Made by a program: the position numbers and the translations under genes
Shown: positions 1 to 10,000 of the stretch, piece by piece
Layout: each line of letters starts with the position of its first letter
Numbering within the stretch: position 1 is the first letter of the stretch
Assembly (NCBI RefSeq): GCF_000485595.1
Contig: NW_014577943.1
Location: 106,849-130,540 of the forward strand
Reading direction: 5' to 3'
Length of the DNA stretch: 23,692 nt
DNA from: Priapulus caudatus
Lineage: Eukaryota > Priapulida > Priapulimorpha > Priapulimorphida > Priapulidae
Notes under the pieces: generated by a model
Seen by the model: the letters and a program-made list of their open reading frames with translations, nothing else
Told to the model about the DNA's origin: nothing
Databases searched by the model: none

Positions 1-602
1 CCTTGGTGTGACCCTACGGTACCCGAACCCACGTTTACCTCCTGTCGAGTTAGCTCTGAACTATTGCCCTTCACTCCGCCATCGGCCTGGGGCAGAGCGA
101 AGGGCCCAAGGATATAAGAGCTGTCCACATTTGCACATTTGCACATGTCGCACATTTGCGAAAATGCATTGGGGATGTGCAGCTCTAGCTTATATCCTTG
201 AACCGAGCCGGCCGCTATAGTTCTAGAGATATACTGTCGAGTGTACCTTTGTGATGTCGCTTGTTAACATTGGCCGTATTGTTTGTGTAGTTATATAACT
301 TGGTAACACGTTTTCAGGTGAACCGGTGAGTTTGTGAGTCATGTCACAAAAAAAGGGAAAAACTGATGAAGACTGTGGCTACGTGGATTTATCAGAAAGG
401 ATACGAAACTACCAGGTACCGGTACCACGACGCTCGCACTTGCTATATGCTGTCTAGCTCAGTCGTGCAAAACAATTGGGTCTTCTTTCATGACTGTTTT
501 GCATTTTGGCTTGCTTTGTTATGGAATGTCACAAAGAGACAGGCTGCTGTCATGCACTTGGGTAATATGAATTTTGGTTGGATCTATATAGTAGTGCTGA
601 GA
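1..602. other. Non-coding left edge with small inverted repeats
   Basis: No convincing coding region. An imperfect inverted repeat pairs CAAGGATATAAG at 107-118 with its complement ending at 200; the loop holds tandem GCACATTT-type units. A perfect 12-bp palindrome GGTACCGGTACC lies at 413-424. The open frame at 366-779 runs straight into the inverted-repeat element at 603, so I do not consider it a gene. Confidence 0.4.
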
Positions 603-872
603 GGGTCTATGTCCCCCGGGGTACTGCCGGAACGTACCCTGGGTACGGTGGGGTATACCGGAACGTACCCTGGTACTATCTATAATATGCCGGACCGTAC
701 CTCGCCTACTCCACTAACGAGTCTAGGGAGTCGCCTACGCCTACTCCCTAACCCTAACCCTAACCCTAATCTATCCTAACCCTAACCATATCAAATAGTG
801 ACCAGGGTACCTTCCGGTATACCGGACCGTACCCAGGGTACGTACCGGCAGTACCCTGGGGGACATAGACCC
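603..872. mobile_element. Foldback/MITE-like element with long terminal inverted repeats and telomere-like core
   Basis: The first about 72 bases (603-674, starting GGGTCTATGTCCCCC) match the reverse complement of the last about 72 (801-872, ending GACATAGACCC) with only scattered mismatches. The core between the arms contains CCCTAA repeats. There is no coding capacity and no clear target-site duplication; both flanks contain a similar tatagtagt string. This is best read as a non-autonomous inverted-repeat transposon of unassigned superfamily. Confidence 0.75.
746..788 (+). repeat. Interstitial telomere-type CCCTAA tract
   Basis: Four CCCTAA units in a row, then two more after a short interruption, inside the foldback element. 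The motif is the C-rich strand of the metazoan TTAGGG telomere repeat. The short length and position between inverted repeats argue against a chromosome end. Confidence 0.85.
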
Positions 873-1023
873 TATGAGCTATAGTAGTAGCTAGGCTACC
901 CAACCCATTTAGTCCATACGTTTAACTGGTTTGTAAAATTTAGTGAAAAGTTGTAATCCCGACAAATTTACAAACATTCTGGTTTCCAAACTTTTTTTCG
1001 GGTCTTTCCTTCCTGTGACATGG

Positions 1024-1058
1024 ATGACTGGTATACCCAAATCACCCAAAAATATCAG
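1024..1058 (+). CDS. TPR gene exon 1 (tentative start)
   Basis: The donor CAG|GTATGT follows 1058. The frame that chains onward starts at ATG 1024, with an in-frame TGA at 943-945 upstream and no other in-frame ATG between. A second ATG at 1020, in a stronger context (GTGACATGG), opens a different frame. This could instead be a non-initial or non-coding exon. Confidence 0.4.
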
Positions 1059-4000
1059 GTATGTTCCGGTTCCTGAAAGGGTCTATATTCCTGCATCCAG
1101 AAAATAATTATCCCGCCTTCAATTTACAATGCTTGAATATACATTATGTGTACACCCTGGATTGCTATAAGGGTTGATGCTAATGATGTTGCTCCATGCA
1201 ACTGAAGCCACGTGCTAAAAACTAGCCTAAGCGGGGTTTTTTTAAGAACTCGTACGGGTTACGTTGCAATTCCTATAAGATAGCATTATTAATTTTGCTT
1301 AGATTGTGCATGTATTCATTGTAAACAGAAAGTTATTTAGTTAAATGCAGGGTTCTCCCTACGTTGCGCAAACCGGGCGCGCTCACCCCGTTTAGGAAAA
1401 CTCCCCCCACGTTTCAATCGTTGCGCCACGTTTAAATTACCTCCGCCCCGATTAAATTCCACCACAATAAAAGTTTGACAGCGCGGGAATCGATCGTCAA
1501 GAATTCCCATTCGACCAGGCCCGCGGACGAGTGTATTTTTACGGTACAACTAATGAGTAAACGTCCTACAATACGCATGCACTGCAGACCACACACAATT
1601 ACAAACAGCCGATCACCCTGTCCCAAACCTTAACACAAACTGTACCGACTCGGCTGTCTTATATACAAGTGCCCCAAATACCGTCTATGGTGTGGTGGCG
1701 ATTTTACGCATTACGGTAAAAAAACGCCCCCTGGACCCCCCTAGTTTCCCCTCCCCCTCTCCTCTCCCCCTCCCCCCTCCCCCTCCCCTTCCCCTCCCTC
1801 CTCCCCCTGTTTCAATTTCATCCTGGGGAGAACCCTGAAATGTTAGTTACAGGTATAAATATAATTACACTTTTGTGATTAGATTCTGGTTTGAAATGTG
1901 CAAAATAAATAGTGACAATAGTCACACGTACCTTTCTCAATGGGCAACAGAGTCATAAAGGGCGCACAAACACACACACATTCTATAGATTGTTGTTCTG
2001 CTTTAATTATGTTGTGATAATCTTGCAGAAGGACATTAATAGAAGCCGTAAAAAGAAGCCAAAAGGTTAGTCCTCTTACAGTTCATATTACTGTCTACAT
2101 TCTGTTATATACTCTTTATATTATACTAGACCAGTTAGTTCTGTCTGGCATTTCTGGCAATTCATCCCTGATTGCTTAAAATTGGTTTGAAAAGTGCAGT
2201 GTAAACCTGCTCACGGCATATGCTCGAGCCGATCAGGCCACAATTAAAAAAATCTTTGTTGGTCCTCACCCGACCCAGGTTGAAAAGTTTGGGTAGGTAG
2301 GTCGGCTTCTTTTTTTTGAGGGCGGGGGTGTGGTCTTGTTACAGATTCAGCGTGGTGTCTACATGCTCGGGTGTGCTTGTGTGGAGATACCTTTTATGTT
2401 GAATGTTTCTTTTGCTTGGTACATATAATGTATTGCCTGCAGATTTATATCATGTACAGTGATACAATTTGTTAAAAAGAAAAAGAAAAAGATCATTGAA
2501 AATTTTTGAGTCGACCCCTTTTTGGCGGGTCGGTCGGGTGAGGGCAAACAAATAATATTTTTATTATGGCCTCAGTTTGGAGACATATACATTATGCTGT
2601 GAAACCAGCATGACTTGGGATTGTCAAAGGTGAACAAAGCTGGAAGTCATGATGATTAAGCCTGGCGCACATTGCCGAACATTTTCCCGAACAAATGTTC
2701 GTCCGAGCAAATGTTTTTGTCTGGCAATGTGCGGGTACGCCTCATGACCGCTGTTACAATTGCATACATATTGAAGAATGCATGGATAAGTAGATGACCC
2801 CTTTTTAGATATGATCACTGTGTGATATACAGCAACATAATACAATAATAATACAGTATTACAATAATACCGAATCCAATTTCAATTTTCTAGTGTTCTT
2901 TTGTGCAATTTTTATTTTATAGAGCGGAACTCCTTGTTCCGCGGGGGGGGGGGATCGTCCGATCCACCTGATCCCCCTCCCCCTGGTTACGGGCCTGGCC
3001 CCCTGTGCGCTAACGTTTCACAATTTCACATTTCTTTATTTAAAGTGTAATATTTCTTTGATGATTAAGCATGCTATCTGGGGTAGCACTGCGTGCATGT
3101 GTGTATGTGTGTGTGCCCCGTTGTGACCCCTGTGACCCCTGACAGTATGTAGCCGTTCTGGGAGCGGCTGCTGTGATTTACGTGTGATGGATCAGGGGGT
3201 CGCATGATTTCCTGATTGTTTATGTTACCATAGATATAGAAGAAGATTCTTCTAGAATCTAGATAGATCTTCTTAGATCTTCTTAGATAGATCTTCTTAG
3301 ATCTTCATAGATATAGATCTTCTTCTATATGATGTTACGTCGTGGAACATATGTTTACGTGGATATGGATCATCACGAATTTATACATCACGTTTTTATA
3401 CATTACGTTATGTTACATACATACATTATGTATACATTATATATACATTATATATATATTATATATTATAATAGAGATTATAAGATGTATGTGATTATAT
3501 CAGAGGTTAATAATGACATTTTTTGTCATTATTAAACCCTGATTATATGTAATACAGTATGTATATATGTATGTATATGGTTATATGTATATGATATAAG
3601 ATTATGAAGTTCTTGCCTGTGCGTGAGGATTGTATTAGGAGTTCTTGCCATATAAGCTACCACGTCATGTCTACGTACCCTGGGCCGATCACCCTTTTCT
3701 TCCAGCCCGTGACACACCTTTCGTCGGCCGAGATAGATCTGTTGGACAGGGTCACCAAGATCGTAGCCATAGACGGCCATTTCTTACTCAGAAAGAGCAG
3801 TTTTCTCAAATTACAACTCGAAATAAGATCGTTTTGCAGGTAGAAATACCCGAGAAGTTTGTAACCCTATAAGGCACCTCTTCTTTAACATATAAACTTG
3901 TCAAATTAACCTGTGACACTTAGTAGAAGACAGTTCTGTCAGTCTTAGTTACGCGTTGAAGCATACAGTGTCCCCCACCCAATGGCTGTTAAAATATCTC

Positions 4001-7000
4001 CTAAATTATCTCCCAACACCCGTGTGCATACGCTTGGGTCCGCCCTTGACTTACTCCCATTTATCCACTCACTCACGCTGAAGGGGTCGTTGTCGTATCA
4101 GGTACTACATATATATACCCGAGGTACATATTTGTATACACAAAGTGTACGCGGGAGACTTGGTAGCTAGCAGAAGTTCCCTAACCCTTACCCTAACCCT
4201 AACCCTAACATATCCTCACAATAAAATATAAAGCATAATACTAAAGCAACTAAACCTATCTCCGGGTACATATATGTAGTCCCCTGATCCGAACAACGAC
4301 CCTTCGTTGCCCTCAACCTTTATTAAACCTAACCCAGCAGATGCCGGTGCAACGTAGTAATTAACCATCGCTCATTATGTACACATGAACGCCAACCGCA
4401 CTAAAGGCGCGCGTACACACCCACGGCACCTTGATAGCGAGTATCGTTACAGTTACTACAAGCCCATGTGGATGCGCGTGTATAGCACACCATCCTCATA
4501 GTGGGTACACTTCGTTATCTTGTTGTTACACATACGCCGCTGTCGTGTGATGGCGCGTGTATACGCCCCATCCATCCTCATGGTGGGTACATTGTTTACT
4601 ATAGCCTGTGTCGTGTGATATGGCGATTGTGTGTACGCCCATCCATCCTCATGGTGGGTACATTGTTTACTATAGCCTGTGTCGTGTGATGGGCGTGTAT
4701 ACGCCCACCCATCTCATGTGGTATATTGTTACATACCTGTGTGTGTGAATGGCGATTGTGTGTACGCCCATCCATCCTCATGGTGGGTACATTGTTACTA
4801 TAGCCTGTGTCGTGTGATGGCGCGAGACAACATCTAGATCAATGCCGGACGAGCGACGAGCGACGAGCGAGCGCGTGACAAAACACGACATCGATCTCCC
4901 AGCGATTACAATGCGATCATGCAATCTCGTTCCCGCGTCACGCTACTGCTGCTGCTGCTACTCATCACTGATATACTGGCTGCATGCTGCTACTACTAAT
5001 GGCGTTACTCTTTGCAGCTGGCTACTGACTGATGCTACTGATGCTGCTGCTGCTGCTGCTAGTGCAGCTGCTGCTGCTGCTCTAACTGGCTGCTGCTGCT
5101 GCTTCTACTGCTGCTGCTACTGCTGCTGCTGCTGGCTGGCTTCTACTACTAATGCTCTAACTTGCTGCTAACTGCTACTACTGATGCTACTGCTGCTGCT
5201 GCTACTCATACTGATGCTTCTACTGCTGCTACTACTCATACTGATGCTACTGCTGCTGGCTGTTCTGCTGGTGTGATGGTGGTGGTGCTGCTGCCTACTA
5301 CGCTTCGCCTGGCTACTCAATTGCTACGCTACTGATACTGTTTTCCTGCTGCTGCTACTGCTACGTATACTTGCTACTGCTACTGCTACTGCTACTGCTA
5401 CTAGATGACTGCTATGGCTATTGATACTGCTGCTGCTACTACAATTCTCGGCGTCCGCGACATTTGTTCTGAGACGACAGCGCACGCGATCGTCTGCGCG
5501 ACAGGCGGCGCGGCGCGGGCCGCGGCGCGGTGCGGTGCGGTGCGGTCGTCGTGCGCATACACTTCGGTCGAAGTCGTTGTCACTCTGATGCTCTCGGGCT
5601 CGGAAATGATTCTCGCCGGTGAGGTAGAGCGGCAGCGTGGCTTGCGGCCGACGCGAGGGGGAGCTTGTCATCGTTCTTGCAAAAAACATAGATGGGGCCG
5701 TAGGGTTATATCGTGGGTTTGTGATGGCGGGGAGGGGGGGGGGGGAGTATGGGTCGCCGCCGGAGAAATCTCCCGCCACCGAGAACTTGTCATCGTTCTA
5801 CAAAAAAGATAAGACAGGGCGAGGTTACATCGTTGGTGGGTGGGTGTGGGAGGTATGGTATGGCCCGACGAGAGACAGAAGAGTGGGTAGGTTGTTTGTG
5901 AGTGTGGTTGGGTACAGGTCACCGCCGGGGAAAAATTTGTAGGGACCTTAGGGCTGGAGACCTTTGCCTTCCCCTCCATCGGGGACCTTTTGCCTCACTC
6001 CTCCGTCGGGGACCTTTGCCTTCCCTCCATCGGGAACCTTTTCCCTTGGCCGCTTCCATCGGGGACCTCGGCTCCTGCCTCCGTCGGGGGACCTGGTTGC
6101 CTTCCCCCTCCATCGGGGACCTTTGCCTTCCCCTCCATCGAGGGATCCATGCACGCCTCCTCCTCCGTCGGGGGACCTTACCCTCACACCACCCACCTAC
6201 CACCCGCACTGTCGGAGACCTCAGCCGCCCCTTACCCACTAACCCTAACCCTAACCTTATTCCCACTCAGTCGGGCAAGCTTCGTTGCCACTACTGTCCA
6301 GTTAACTACAGCAGGGAACAGAGAGACACACGCGGCTGCTGCCTGATAGGGGGAAAGGCGTCGCGCACGCCTCTTCGCTTCCTCTCCGTATAGACAGACA
6401 GACAAGCGAATCACTGGCCATTACGATGGAAGTGATGCGAAGTCGAGCGCCCTCAACCGGGGCCGCGCTAGCAGCATCCCTTTGTGACCCACACTGGGAA
6501 TGTGATCGCGCGCGCTGGCTGAACACGTGTGGCAGCCGCCAAAAACCACAGACAACAGGAGTCGGTATATATCTGTGGCGCGGCGTTCCGGGTTTACATG
6601 CTCGGGTGGTACACGCCGACGTTTTAAATACAAAATACAGAGGGAAATTACTTTCAGTGGTCGTTTGACGGTGCCGCTGCTGCCGCCGCGATGCGGCTGC
6701 TGCCCCGCCGCCGTGTGTATGTTAATGTGTGTTTGGGAGTGATTATGGACGACTGGTGTCGCGCGTTTGGTGTGAAATTGCTAGCGGAGTAATGGGACTG
6801 CATCTAATTGCAATTAAAAATCTGTGTGTGTGTGGGGGGCGTGTTGCGTGCGTGGTGTGCGTGTACACACATACACGCACGCACGCACATGTAATTACGC
6901 ACGTGCATACATTTGGCAATGTAATTAAGTTTCAAGGTGTTTACAAAAAAATCACCTCAATTATAGGCCATCCTTTTTTAGGCTTACCACCCCCCCACAC

Positions 7001-10000
7001 AGTTCGCACTGTGAATCATTCCTGATCAGGGGGTCATTCAATGAGGACTACGTTACCCCTTCACGCCCCCCATTGTTTAGATACGTCACATTAAAATTTC
7101 ACTCATGTTACACGAGCCAATTTGCCGCCAAATTACCCCAGCAGCAGCAGCAGCAGCAGAGGCGGTCTCAAACAAAGCGCCGTTCTCGATTGCCCCGTGA
7201 TCGATCAACGCTTGCTTTGTCGTGTCTTCTTTCCGTTCGCATGGTCCTCCATTAAGGTTAACCTAGGGTGTTTTTTTTTTTTAAAGGAGCGTCACTCGTA
7301 TATTATATATATCAGAAGTAGATAATGAGGGATATATATATGTATATATGATTTGCATACGTTCCACACTCGTATGACGTAATAACAAGCATGTCTTAGT
7401 TAAACATAATAGGCTGGACGTTTTGACCTTCCCAGGATTTACATTGACCTTGCCGTTGTTCTCTCTTCATACATATTATAATTATCAGGAGTAAATTATG
7501 ATAATAATCACACATTTGTAATTATTACCCCGACTATTATGTATAGGCACATTACAAGCGCAAGTTCAATCATTTATATAATCATATAAATCATTATATC
7601 ATCCAATCATTTATATATCTAGTGTAATAATTGAAGAAACAGACGCAACGGAGCAACTGTGAAACCGCGAACAGACGTCATCACTTGTGACGTCATCACC
7701 TTTGCCGCTCGCTGATTGGTCGCTTCATTAGCTGCTACCTGTTTCCCACTAACGAAGAGGAGTAAACAGGAAACCACTCTGATATGCTGGGCCTGACTCG
7801 CATAGTCGCAATCATTGAGCAGATATATAGCTGTCTATTAAATCTGTAGAGTAGCAATACTAATATAGCACATGCGTGGGTGGGGGGGGGGGTACGTACG
7901 ATCTTCTAATTACTATTCCGTTCGGCTCACATCTGGCTGTCCTAGTTAGATTTAGATCCACGGTATTTTCTAGCGAGTTAACAGACGGTTGCGCAACCCC
8001 GAATGAAGCTCACTTCGCGGTTATTACTCGCATGGCTTACACTATAAAGCTTAATCTGATTACTAAGAATCTGAAATCTTCGCGTACATACCTGGGTAAT
8101 ATATTTGCCGCATTACATACAAAAATTTATGATGCTGAAACGAACGTATGACCACATGGCGTGGCATTATGCCACGACTACTCTATTGACAATGCTCTCT
8201 ATCCCGCAGGCAGCGATAGAGAAATGTCATCACTTATAATTGAAATCGTATTAAAAATCTTAGTTAGGGCCATATTAGTATTCTAAGATATTCATCGGAG
8301 AACCAAGCGGTGAATGATTTTTCACGTGATGAAACACATTGGCCCGATTTTTACAATAGTGTAAAATACAGTGCCAGCATCATAAATAATGAAGACTCGT
8401 ATTTATTTATAACATGGCAGTACCTAAAATAATCGTTGTCGAACTATCATACGAAGCAGCGCAAAATCAAGCACCGATTGCGTAACAGATGCCTGATTCC
8501 ACCATCGACAGACTCCCATACGGCACTTTCCCAAAAGTCACCTTATCCTGTAACCGAATTGACAGCCTGCCACTGGTCAAAAGACTGTCTCTACATTAAT
8601 TCCTGAGCGGAATCTGTCCTCGTACTGACCATCTACACAGCACTTATACGCCCTATTGCCGCGCCGGGGCTTGTGCCAGCACTTGGAAGCCGGTGGCCAA
8701 CACATTTCCGCGCTATCCCGCGGCGTGTAGACGACCACGCGATTCTCCAGAGCGCCGAGGTGAGAATCGATCACTGTAAGTGATTTCAAAACTCGTGCGA
8801 AGCATACAAACACAAATGACGTGTATCCAAGGTGAATCGGTTTCAGCACATGATGTGTCAGAATTGGGCAAATCTCTCCTCTCTCTTTCCTCTCTCTTTC
8901 TCGCTCTCCTCTCTATAATATTAATATTAATTTAAATTATTAATATATATATTTATCCTATATATTGTATATATATATTTATATATACTATATATCAAGC
9001 AGCTCAATAACAACCTCTCGGAGGGCGGAAACAGAACGCCTACGCGGATTGTCGCTGTGGAGAAACGCAACACACAATATGGATGGAACCGCCCTGTACA
9101 CGCACCCTGTCGGAGCCTCACTACAGCATTACATCGCTACATTATCCGAAAAGCATACGTATATATATATATAACGCTCTCATAGAGGCGAGCCATCACA
9201 TGGCTTCTTTCAGGGTGGGGGGCAGGACCAGCAGAGGTAAATTTTTTGTAGCAAGGCAAATGTTGTGAGTAAGAACATAGGAGCGGAATCGAGCCAATAG
9301 GCCGGCAGTGGGGTATCGGGCCCGCTTAGGCCCCATATTGCTTAATGGTAGGCTACGGCCCTCTGGGCTATACATACCATTGGCTTCCTCTAAGGTAAAC
9401 GCGGCAACATTGCTTTCTTCGATTCGGACACGAACCCGGGAGTGCTACAGTGAGCACCACCGTTTTCTTCTAAGGGGGGAGGGGGGAGGGGGAGGGGTTT
9501 CATATTTACAAGGGGCCACCCACACATTGATCCGCACGATGAAAGCTAATACCAGATATCAAGAGACGTGATACGCCCCACTGCTTCAAAAGACCCACAT
9601 CCGCCTTGCACGGTTTCTGGATCAACGTACTTTTACGAGAGTAATGAAATAATATAAGTCGGGTGGCAGCAATAATAGAGTAGGCGTATAGTGCAATATG
9701 CGAATTTATTTCGTCATTAAGATTGGGCAAGTTTGTTTTTGATTCTGTATTGATCGTGAAATGGATGTTTTACAAGCGCCTAGGACGGCTACACTTCGCA
9801 TATTGAAGATACTTCCCCAACAATTCAAACAAAGATCGTCCTAGTAGATCTCGTCTCTCTCCTCTCACCTCTTCTTCGCCATAGTCTCCTCTCTCTCTCG
9901 TCTCTCTCTACTAGCTCTCTCTCTCTCTCTCTCTCCCTCTCTTCTCGTCTCATCCTCTCTCTCGTCTGTCTCGATCTCTCATCTCTCTCTCGTCTCCTCT

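Noticed and set aside
366-779. 137-codon open frame near the left edge
   Set aside because: Its second half is the inverted arm and CCCTAA core of the foldback element; the first half shows no recognisable domain.
746-788. A chromosome end or healed telomere
   Set aside because: Only six units, with ordinary sequence and paired inverted arms on both sides.
3507-3535. Rho-independent terminator-like hairpin with T-run
   Set aside because: The T-run is in the loop rather than after the stem, the stem has almost no GC, and the context is eukaryotic.
3645-3872. Alternative reading frame through exon 3 (RDTPFVGRDRSVG type)
   Set aside because: It fits exon 2 only if ATG 1020 is used, and it stops at the second codon of exon 4. 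The other frame chains through all eight exons.
4842-5171. 109-codon open frame through the CTG-rich tract, and reverse frames rich in Ser/Ala
   Set aside because: All frames of a triplet repeat tend to stay open; no domain, no splice context.
5902-6393. Overlapping Pro/Gly/Arg-rich open frames on both strands
   Set aside because: They coincide with the 25-30 bp minisatellite and read the same unit in different frames.
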